Assembly: GCF_004514475.2 (NCBI RefSeq)
Contig: NZ_MYFO02000002.1
Coordinates: 1 to 64,000, forward strand
Direction of reading: 5' to 3'
Length of the DNA stretch: 64,000 nt
Origin: Paenibacillus athensensis
GTDB lineage: Bacteria; Bacillota; Bacilli; Paenibacillales; NBRC-103111
Numbering within the stretch: the first letter of the stretch is position 1; every line of letters starts with the position of its first letter. The position numbers and the translations under genes are program-made. The notes below the pieces were generated by a model. The model was not told where the DNA came from. It searched no databases and was given only the letters and a program-made list of their open reading frames with translations. This document shows, in pieces, positions 1 through 7,229 of the stretch.

Positions 1-184
1 GAGGCATAGCTGGGTAGCTATGTACGGAGGGGATAAGCGCTGAAAGCATCTAAGCGTGAAGCCCCCCTCAAGATGAGATTTCCCAGTATGTAAGACCCCT
101 TGAAGACGACGAGGTAGATAGGTTCGAGGTGGAAGTGCCGTAAGGTATGGAGCTGACGAATACTAATCGGTCGAGGGCTTAACC
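1..184 (+). rRNA. 23S ribosomal RNA, 3' end (partial)
   Basis: The window opens inside a 23S rRNA gene. The stretch carries the conserved 3' domain, including the segment around GCGCTGAAAGCATCTAAGCG and the terminal sequence ACTAATCGGTCGAGGGCTTA that closes the molecule. The mature end is placed at about 184 by analogy with Bacillus 23S, so it may be off by a few bases. No 5S gene follows in the 76 nt before the first tRNA. Confidence 0.95.
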
Positions 185-260
185 ACAACACAAGCAACAC
201 TCACGCGTAACACAACGACTTGTTTCGTATCTAGTTTTCAGGGAATACCATATTTATGAT

Positions 261-334
261 GGCGGTCGTGGCGAAGTGGCTAACGCATCGGATTGTGGCT
301 CCGACATTCGAGGGTTCAATTCCCTTCGATCGCC
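261..334 (+). tRNA. tRNA-His (GTG)
   Basis: A cloverleaf folds with acceptor strands at 262-268 and 327-333, plus the extra G at 261 pairing with C334, which is the hallmark of tRNA-His. The anticodon loop in GATTGTGGCTC gives anticodon GTG, and the T-loop TTCAATT is intact. The 3' CCA is not encoded and must be added after transcription. Confidence 0.93.
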
Positions 335-357
335 CTTTCCCAAACCAACATTCATAA

Positions 358-429
358 TGGGGATTAGCCAAGCGGTAAGGCAACGGACTTTGACTCCGTC
401 ATGCCTAGGTTCGAATCCTAGATCCCCAG
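358..429 (+). tRNA. tRNA-Gln (TTG)
   Basis: Acceptor strands TGGGGAT (358-364) and ATCCCCA (422-428) pair fully, with discriminator G429. The anticodon stem ACGGA/TCCGT encloses loop CTTTGAC, giving anticodon TTG. The T-arm contains TTCGAATC. No CCA is encoded. Confidence 0.95.
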
Positions 430-441
430 TTTCCTTCATAT

Positions 442-523
442 GCGGTCGTGGTGGAACGGCAGACACACCATCTTGAGGGGGTGGCGCCCAAAAGGCGTGA
501 GGGTTCAAATCCCTCCGACCGCA
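442..523 (+). tRNA. tRNA-Leu (GAG)
   Basis: This is a class II tRNA. Acceptor strands GCGGTCG (442-448) and CGACCGC (516-522) pair, with discriminator A523. Anticodon stem 468-472/480-484 encloses loop TTGAGGG, giving GAG at 475-477. The long variable arm contains the hairpin CGCCCAAAAGGCG. No CCA is encoded. Confidence 0.93.
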
Positions 524-530
524 TCCCGAG

Positions 531-558
531 AAAGCCTTGAATATTCAAGGCTTTTTTT
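531..558 (+). terminator. Rho-independent terminator of the rRNA-tRNA unit
   Basis: AAAGCCTTGA and TCAAGGCTTT form a perfect stem with a short AT loop, followed by a run of T. It sits eight bases after tRNA-Leu and would end the rRNA-tRNA transcript. Confidence 0.9.
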
Positions 559-628
559 GTTTTTCGGCTTGTCATTTCCTGTTTTTTTATGTTTAATAAA
601 GGTAATTCTTGTAGATTGGGGCGAAAGC

Positions 629-2176
629 ATGAGTACATCGGCGATGCCATTACCTTTATCGCAATCCGCTATATGGCCGGTGCAGCGGCGCTATTTTGAA
701 CAGACTGGCATTGATGCATGGCGTCAAGCCGAAGTGCCCCACTATGTGACCAACAATCCCACAGTAGCTAAAGCCTATGCGGAGATTGTTTTTGCTTTTT
801 TTAGAGACAGAAATCGCTTATCGACAAATGTACAGGAACCGATATATATAGTAGAGCTCGGCGGAGGTTCAGGGCGCTTGGCTTATCATTTTTTGCGTGA
901 GCTGTGCCGGATGTGCGAGCAGGCGACTTTTCCCGTACCGGCGTTTGTGTACGTATTGACTGATTTGCCGGAAGCGAATTTGCGTTTTTGGCGCGATCAT
1001 CCGCGTTTGCAGCCGTATATAGAGCAAGGATGCTTGGACATGGCTTGCTTTGATGCCGAACAGGATACGGAGCTTCAGCTGCGACTCAGCGGTAAAGTGA
1101 TTCGTCCGGGGCAGCTGCAGCAGCCGCTGGTATTGATTGCGAATTATTTTTTTGACAGCATTCCGCAGGATTTGTTCCGATTTTATGAAAACAAGGCGTT
1201 TGTGTATACGGTTGATCTGCCTGCGCCAGTGATGAACGAACCGTTTGATGCTGCCGGTTGGCTGAAACAGGCGGAAATGCGCGGACGTTATGACGAGATG
1301 CCGCCGAAGGTGTACGAGGAGCCCGAGTTTAATGCGATTCTGGAGCAGTATCGGAAGCGGTTGAGCGATACGCATGTATATTTTCCAGTCGTAGGGCTTA
1401 GATGCTTGGAGCGGCTGCGTCGCTTGTCGACGGAGGGGTTTGTGCTCCTTTCCGCCGATAAGGGGGCAGACGCGTGGGGAGAATTGGAGGGTAATCCGCT
1501 GCCCGGGCTGGTGCGGCACGGCAGTGTCTCCCTGACAGTTAACTATCATGCGATCAAGAGCTATTATGAGCAGCAAGCTGCGCAGGCGTATTTTACCGAA
1601 CATCATCATCAGTTTATTAATATTGCCTGCGTAGTCATGCTTGCAGATGGCGCGGATTACGGCGAAGTCAAGCTCGCTTACGAGCGGTTTGTGGGGCAGT
1701 ATGGCCCGGACGATTTTTTTACTTTGAAAAAGCATTTCGATGCGCACCTGCACGAGATGGAGCTGCGCCATTTGCTGGCGTTAATGCGCTTTAGCGGATT
1801 CGATGCGCGTTTATTCAAGCAGGCTGTGCCTTTTTTTCTGAATCTGGTACAAGAGGCCGGGCCGCGGGAGCGCATGGATCTGCAAAGGCTGATGTGTCAG
1901 GTGTGGGAGGGCTATTACCCGATCGGGGAAGAGCAGGATTTGGCTTTTGATCTGGCGCTGCTGTTCTATGAGATGGACGAGTATGAAGAGGCGCTGCGCT
2001 TTTTTCAAAGCTCGTTGGACGGTTATGGTCCGGCTGGCCCCACTTATTACAATATGGGAGTGTGCTCTTCCGGACTTGGGCGGCTGGAGGAAGCTCAAGC
2101 TTGGCTGCTCATGTGTCTGGAAGTTGATCCGGGGCATCAGGAAGCCGCGGCTATGTTGAAGGAGCTTGAAGCCTGA
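629..2176 (+). CDS. MidA-like SAM-dependent methyltransferase with C-terminal TPR
   Basis: A 515-residue protein. Around residues 75-88 it has VELGGGSGRLAYHF, a glycine-rich SAM-binding loop after a beta strand, followed by an aspartate-containing strand (YVLTDLPEAN) and ANYFFDSIPQDLF. This arrangement resembles the MidA/NDUFAF7 (DUF185) methyltransferase family. The last ~80 residues (YEMDEYEEALRFFQSSLDGY, then YYNMGVCSSGLGRLEEAQAW) are two TPR units, suggesting protein binding. The open frame extends upstream into tRNA-Leu, so the start is placed at ATG 629, after GGGGCG, and not at 440. It stands alone after the tRNA terminator. The methylated substrate is not evident. Assignment to a SAM fold is fairly sure, the specific family less so. 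Confidence 0.7.
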   Translation: MSTSAMPLPLSQSAIWPVQRRYFEQTGIDAWRQAEVPHYVTNNPTVAKAYAEIVFAFFRDRNRLSTNVQEPIYIVELGGGSGRLAYHFLRELCRMCEQATFPVPAFVYVLTDLPEANLRFWRDHPRLQPYIEQGCLDMACFDAEQDTELQLRLSGKVIRPGQLQQPLVLIANYFFDSIPQDLFRFYENKAFVYTVDLPAPVMNEPFDAAGWLKQAEMRGRYDEMPPKVYEEPEFNAILEQYRKRLSDTHVYFPVVGLRCLERLRRLSTEGFVLLSADKGADAWGELEGNPLPGLVRHGSVSLTVNYHAIKSYYEQQAAQAYFTEHHHQFINIACVVMLADGADYGEVKLAYERFVGQYGPDDFFTLKKHFDAHLHEMELRHLLALMRFSGFDARLFKQAVPFFLNLVQEAGPRERMDLQRLMCQVWEGYYPIGEEQDLAFDLALLFYEMDEYEEALRFFQSSLDGYGPAGPTYYNMGVCSSGLGRLEEAQAWLLMCLEVDPGHQEAAAMLKELEA

Positions 2177-2348
2177 GGGGCAACCCTAAGTTGCGCTAAA
2201 TGAACAGACACGGGCAAGGTCCGGAATGCAAGTCTTTCTAGCGGTGAGGATCAAGCGAAGGATAAGCACTACATGCAATCGCGGATGAATGCGGTTTGCC
2301 GCAAGGCCGGCTCTATATTCGCGTGAACGTACAGCAGGGAGGGAGCTT

Positions 2349-5198
2349 ATGGGGAAGCAGGAGCATGTGAACAAAGCGGTGTCGGCTGGGCCTGAGTCGG
2401 CTGAACGAACGTCCGAGACAGAGGCTTTAACGGAAAGAAGCGAAGCGGCTGCGGGGCGTATGGGTGTCGGTACGGCGATTTCGGGTTTGCAGCGACAGTT
2501 GGGCAATAACGGTGTGGCGCAGCTGGTACGCTCGCAAAGCGGCCGCTTTGCCGCATCTTCCGCCCCCGTGGGCGCCATTCAAAGGGTCTCGGATAATAAG
2601 GACCATCATATTGATTTTTTGACGCTAAGGGCTCAAGCAGCCGGAGCTGATTTGAGTCAAGCCCCATTTATGCTGGCTCATGCGTGCGCCTATGTGATGG
2701 ATCATCATCTTTACAAGGAAAAATTTAAGCCGGGCAACCTTCCGCCCGTCTATCTGCCTGTGCAGGGGTTGGTTCCGCAGAGCGGGGATCCGGAGGATTA
2801 TCACAAGATTATTTATGATTACATAGGAACCTTGGGGGGCGCTGCAACCAGTCAGGTGAAGTGGGGCGGGCTGACGGCTGCCGGTACGGGAACGGGAGCG
2901 CGGATCACCTATGCGCCCAACGGTCATGCGGAGGGAACGCCAACAGATGCCAAAACGCCGTGGATGACCGAGCTGAGCAAGCGCAAAGACGGAACAAAGG
3001 GGCTTTATGTGATGGGCCATTTGATCAATGCCGATCTCGGCGGCCCCGGTCTGGACTATAACTACGTCCCGTTAACGGGTAGAGCGGGCTGGCATGGCGC
3101 CAATGACGCCAACGCGCTCCATTCCAAAGGCATCGAGCAGATCGTGAAGACGAAATATGCCCAGCTTGGCGGTGACGTAACCGCGCTGGAATATGAAGTG
3201 GTGGCCGATTACTCGCGCGGCCCGCGGACGGCGCAAACCGATCCGATGCAGCAGGCGCTGCAAAAAATAGCGGAAATCGAGGGGGAATTGGGTCCGCTTG
3301 CCAATACGCAGCTCGCTCGACTTGAGCAGGCCGATAAAGAGAAATTGAAGAAATTGATTCAGGCTGTTCCCAATCTGGATACGATGCTATACGCCGTAAG
3401 CTCCGGCAATTATTGGACGCGCAATTGGGCGACGTTGAAGGGACTTGTGCAAGAGAACCTGAATCTGTGGCAATATGAGGACCAGATTGTACCCAGCGAG
3501 CTGAATGCGAGAGTGACCTGGACGCAGGCCGGTTCACAACAGGAGCTGAGGCTGGACGTACCGATCATCTTGCCGGACAGCTTGGCAACGCCGTATAACA
3601 GCAATCGCGAATCGAACTACAAAAGTGAAGCGCCAATGGATCACAAAAGCCAGTTCGCCGATTATTTGGAGCGTAACAGCGGTGCGTATCAGTTGGGCGA
3701 CGAAGCGTCTACAAAAGCTAAGGGCGCAGCGCTCCTGATGGATTTGAATGAATATGACCGCGAGAATTTGACGAATGTTTTAGCCAATATGAGCAAGTAT
3801 TACGACATTCAACATCAGATTGACGGGGGCAACGGTCCACTGGCGCCGGAGAAGATTGCGGAGCTGCAAGCGGAACAGGCGGAGTATGTGGACGCTTTTG
3901 AACTGATTAAGGATGAACCGGATATTGCCAAGCTGATTACGAATAAGGATACGGCTGTAGTGGTGGCGAATCTATTGTCCAGCTCGTCCGGGGCTTTGTT
4001 TAACGAGGTTCAGGACTACACGAAGCAGGTCAATGAAACCGCCGGGACGGGGAAAAAATTCAGCCAGTTTGCTTATAGCGGCCAGACGCCGTTCGGCAGT
4101 CCGAGTAAAATCGTCGCTCAATTGGAAAAAGACGGCCACCCACAAGGGTCCAGCGCGGGCGGCGATCCGGCATGGATGCTCCAACTGGAGGAGCGGCGCG
4201 ACGCCAGCAAGACGCTGTACGTGCGCGGTCACATGCTTAATCGTCATCTGGGCGGGGCAGGTCTCGATTCCAACATGGTGCCGCTCACCGGCCGCGAAGG
4301 CTGGTACGGGGCCAATAATGCCAACGGCATGCATTCTGCCGGCATTGAAGAAAATGTCAAGCATTTGTACGAGCAGGTGGCCGGACCGGGCGAAGAAGCC
4401 GATCCGAGCAAGGTAACGAATCTGGTGTATACGGTTGAGGCGATTTTTGGCGATCACGCCCGCCAGCAGACGGCCCAGGTTAAAGCCTTGTATACAGCCT
4501 ACAAGCAGCAGGTCATTGACGGTGTATTCAGCAAGCTCGCAGAGGGCAACGAGGCAATGGACGATAACGATCATAAGGAAAAGTATACGAACTACTCCAC
4601 CGGGGATTTTATCAACATGGTGAATACGGACATGAATGCAGCGCGAGATATGTTCCTCAATAAAATTTACGTGGTCATGGGTGCCAATTATCCGGCCAAT
4701 CAGGATCCGACGGTTGATCCGTTGCGCTCGCAGATTGCGGCCGATTATCAGTTGGACACGTTGACCGTACCCCAGTTGATTCAAGCGTGGAAGGAGCATC
4801 TGGCTACGCGCGAATATCAGGCCACCAACCGGCAGGTTGCTTCTCAACAGATGGCGATGGCGGATATGCGCGAGCAATTCTCCCTGCCGATCGGCGCGTT
4901 GCAGCCGGCTCAGGTGCAATTTATTCAGGGCGTCGTGCAAGCCAATGATCAGATGGAAGCGGCGTTGAATGCGGTTAGCCCGAATGGCAACTATTTGCTG
5001 GAGGATATTCGCTCGCTGCAGGATGGCCTGTATACGAACAGTGCATTGTGGGAGTTTGAGGATAAAAATGTGCCGCTGCGTCTGGAAGCGTCAGTCCGCT
5101 GGACGCAGCATGGAATGAATAAATATGGAGAGGCTTTGATTCCGGTCGTTCTGCCGAGCGACCTCAAGGCGCCGTATCGCGAGCGTGAGCTTGGCTAG
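2349..5198 (+). CDS. Large protein with eCIS-cargo-like N-terminus and duplicated nuclease-like module
   Basis: A 949-residue protein starting at ATG 2349 after the ribosome-binding site AGGGAGGG. Residues 47-60 (LQRQLGNNGVAQLV) followed by PVGAIQRV (73-80) resemble the LQR-x-GN-x-V head common in proteins associated with extracellular contractile injection systems. The rest is two related ~400-residue modules. Each has a YV-x-GH block (His at about 224 and 628), then an LGG turn, N-x-VPLT, GAN-x-AN and H-x-x-GIE-x-x-VK. Each module ends with a W-x-x-ED...VPL...V-x-WTQ beta region. The ordered His, Asn, His and Glu recall beta-beta-alpha metal endonucleases of the NUC1/HNH type; that is an inference. 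There is no signal peptide. No contractile sheath or baseplate genes are in the window. A terminator follows directly. Confidence 0.55.
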   Translation: MGKQEHVNKAVSAGPESAERTSETEALTERSEAAAGRMGVGTAISGLQRQLGNNGVAQLVRSQSGRFAASSAPVGAIQRVSDNKDHHIDFLTLRAQAAGADLSQAPFMLAHACAYVMDHHLYKEKFKPGNLPPVYLPVQGLVPQSGDPEDYHKIIYDYIGTLGGAATSQVKWGGLTAAGTGTGARITYAPNGHAEGTPTDAKTPWMTELSKRKDGTKGLYVMGHLINADLGGPGLDYNYVPLTGRAGWHGANDANALHSKGIEQIVKTKYAQLGGDVTALEYEVVADYSRGPRTAQTDPMQQALQKIAEIEGELGPLANTQLARLEQADKEKLKKLIQAVPNLDTMLYAVSSGNYWTRNWATLKGLVQENLNLWQYEDQIVPSELNARVTWTQAGSQQELRLDVPIILPDSLATPYNSNRESNYKSEAPMDHKSQFADYLERNSGAYQLGDEASTKAKGAALLMDLNEYDRENLTNVLANMSKYYDIQHQIDGGNGPLAPEKIAELQAEQAEYVDAFELIKDEPDIAKLITNKDTAVVVANLLSSSSGALFNEVQDYTKQVNETAGTGKKFSQFAYSGQTPFGSPSKIVAQLEKDGHPQGSSAGGDPAWMLQLEERRDASKTLYVRGHMLNRHLGGAGLDSNMVPLTGREGWYGANNANGMHSAGIEENVKHLYEQVAGPGEEADPSKVTNLVYTVEAIFGDHARQQTAQVKALYTAYKQQVIDGVFSKLAEGNEAMDDNDHKEKYTNYSTGDFINMVNTDMNAARDMFLNKIYVVMGANYPANQDPTVDPLRSQIAADYQLDTLTVPQLIQAWKEHLATREYQATNRQVASQQMAMADMREQFSLPIGALQPAQVQFIQGVVQANDQMEAALNAVSPNGNYLLEDIRSLQDGLYTNSALWEFEDKNVPLRLEASVRWTQHGMNKYGEALIPVVLPSDLKAPYRERELG

Positions 5199-5208
5199 AG
5201 GCAAACGC

Positions 5209-5234
5209 AAACAGCCCGTCTAGGCGGGCTGTTT
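5209..5234 (+). terminator. Terminator after the duplicated-module protein
   Basis: AAACAGCCCGTC and GGCGGGCTGTTT form an 8-10 bp stem with a minimal loop, ending in a short T tract. It lies 10 nt after the stop codon at 5198. Confidence 0.8.
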
Positions 5235-5390
5235 ATTGATGCGGTGTGGAAAACGACCACATCGTCCCGGGCTGTCAGCTCATCCTGCTGGCAGAGCCGC
5301 AGAAGTCCGGCCCAAGCCGCACTGCCTTCGTTGGAGCAAGCCAGGTTGAATTATTATCTAAATCGGATTTTTTTGACAGGAGACGCGGTT

Positions 5391-7193
5391 ATGATGATTG
5401 GCTTGTATAGCCCTAGCCTGGATTGGCTGACTCCCCAGCGTGTAGCTTCATGGGTCCGCACAGCGGAGGAGCAGGGAGTGCAGCTGTTTTTTTTCACGCC
5501 CTCCGGCCTGGATGAAAGCTCTGAATCGGTGCAAGGCATCGTGTATTCCCGTCAAGGGGAGCAGCGGCAGCGTCTCCCGGTTCCGGCATGCGTCATTGCT
5601 ACTCCCGGTTCGCCCTCGGAGCTGCCGGCCTGGAGGTGGATGTGCCGTCATACGACGGTTATCGGAACTGAGCTATCCATTCTTCCAGAGGAGTCGGAAA
5701 TCGGCCGATTCCCGGCGGGAGTCAGGCGGGGAAATGCGGTGGCAACTGCGGAATCGCTGACAGCGGCAGAAGGTCGTGAAGCGTCGGCTCAATTCCGCTG
5801 CACGTTGAGCCGCACTGTGCAAGGTGGATGGAAAAGCGCCGGTATCGAGCTGCTGGCTGGCGGGGCTGTTCGTTCCGCACAGATGGAGGGAAAGCCGGAT
5901 CGCCTGCTGGTTGAAGCGTATTTGCTTGGCGTTGCCATCGAGATGGCAGAGCAAATCGCTGCCAGTCAGCAGACCGAATTGCCGGGCTTGTATGTCGAGC
6001 TTGAGCTTGACGAACGGCTCGGCACCTGCGTGGTTGGCGCCGGGATTGCCGTGAATGAAGCGGAGGTCTGCTTGCGGGCGATCTCGCATGCCGCACAGCT
6101 GACCGGACAAGCGGGCCGGATGGCTTCGCCGGTGCAGCGGCTTGCAGCCTGCTTGCTGGCGGATAAGCCGACCATTGGCATGCTGGTAGGTTGGGAGCTG
6201 TCGCCGCTGTTTCTGGAAGCGTGTCATTACGCAGCCGAGGCGCGGGGAGCGCGCTTTTTTTACTTTTATCCGCGTCGGGTTGATATCGCCAATCGGCAGA
6301 TTCAAGGGCATTATTGGCAAAACGGGCAGTGGCGTAAGGCGCTGTTTCCTTATCCGGATGTGATTTACGACCGGATGCGGCGCAAAAATGCCGAGCATGC
6401 AGCAGTGTATGAAGCGCTGACCGGCATTCCGATTACCCATGAGCTGCTCTTCGGCTCTCTGGACAAGCTGAAGGTGTATCAGGCGGTTGCGGAGCACCCG
6501 GTCCTGTCGGCGTCCATTATCCCGTTCCATAAGCTGGACAGGCTGGAGGAAGCGAAGCGTTTTATCGATCGGCATCCGCACTTTATTTTAAAGCCATTGC
6601 GCGGTTCAAACGGCGACAAGATGATTATCGGGACGTTGAAGGAGAACGGGCGGTTCGAGATCTGCGATCAGGATTTTGTGCATGACCTGTCGCGGGAGGA
6701 GCTGGACAAGCTGCTTGCCGAGCTGCGGAAGCATCGTTATGTTGTCCAGAAGTTTATCGAAAGCCAATCTCGCGAGGGCTTCACTTTCCACGTTCGGGCG
6801 CATGCGATGAAGGATGGCAACGGCCGGTGGGACGTCGCGTTTGTGCTGCCCTCCTTTTCGCTGAATAAGCATCGTCAAATTACCAATCATGTCAAGACGT
6901 TCCGCTGCGTGACGAAATGGGAATGGTTTCTGAAAAGTCAATTCGGCCAGACGCCGGAGGGCGATATGAATGTCCGGGTGCGGAGCTTTGCGGTGCAGCT
7001 TGCCACATTTTTGGAAGGTTGTTTCGGGTCTGGGTTTCATGAAGCAGGAATCGACATGGGCATTGACGAACATGGAGCTATATGTCTTTTTGAAGTTAAT
7101 TTGAATAACGTGGGTATGAATCTGCATGAGCTGGAAGCTGCCAAATACGGGATTGAATATGCCCTGTGGCTGTTGGCTTCGAGCAAGGGTTGA
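5391..7193 (+). CDS. YheC/YheD family ATP-grasp spore coat-associated protein
   Basis: A 600-residue protein. The frame is open from 5244, but ATG 5391 follows AGGAG by 8 nt and yields the family-like opening MMIGLYSPSLDW. The N-terminal third carries a YheC-like segment (VQLFFFTPSGLD). After residue ~260 a second copy begins (PTIGMLVGWELSPLF, RFFYFYPRRVDI), followed by the ATP-grasp core. That core has FILKPLRGSNGDK as the phosphate-binding segment, YVVQKFIES, FHVRAHAMKDG, and a final metal-site strand with EVNLNN. The usual member is ~450 residues, so the front half looks like a duplicated or degenerate lobe. Family members coat endospores. It lies 36 nt upstream of the SLH gene and may be cotranscribed with it. 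Confidence 0.8.
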   Translation: MMIGLYSPSLDWLTPQRVASWVRTAEEQGVQLFFFTPSGLDESSESVQGIVYSRQGEQRQRLPVPACVIATPGSPSELPAWRWMCRHTTVIGTELSILPEESEIGRFPAGVRRGNAVATAESLTAAEGREASAQFRCTLSRTVQGGWKSAGIELLAGGAVRSAQMEGKPDRLLVEAYLLGVAIEMAEQIAASQQTELPGLYVELELDERLGTCVVGAGIAVNEAEVCLRAISHAAQLTGQAGRMASPVQRLAACLLADKPTIGMLVGWELSPLFLEACHYAAEARGARFFYFYPRRVDIANRQIQGHYWQNGQWRKALFPYPDVIYDRMRRKNAEHAAVYEALTGIPITHELLFGSLDKLKVYQAVAEHPVLSASIIPFHKLDRLEEAKRFIDRHPHFILKPLRGSNGDKMIIGTLKENGRFEICDQDFVHDLSREELDKLLAELRKHRYVVQKFIESQSREGFTFHVRAHAMKDGNGRWDVAFVLPSFSLNKHRQITNHVKTFRCVTKWEWFLKSQFGQTPEGDMNVRVRSFAVQLATFLEGCFGSGFHEAGIDMGIDEHGAICLFEVNLNNVGMNLHELEAAKYGIEYALWLLASSKG

Positions 7194-7229
7194 TCGACCG
7201 CTACGTGCCAATCCCAGGGGGGCAGTTCG

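Noticed and set aside
440-628. Upstream extension of the methyltransferase frame
   Set aside because: It runs through tRNA-Leu and the terminator, and has no ribosome-binding site.
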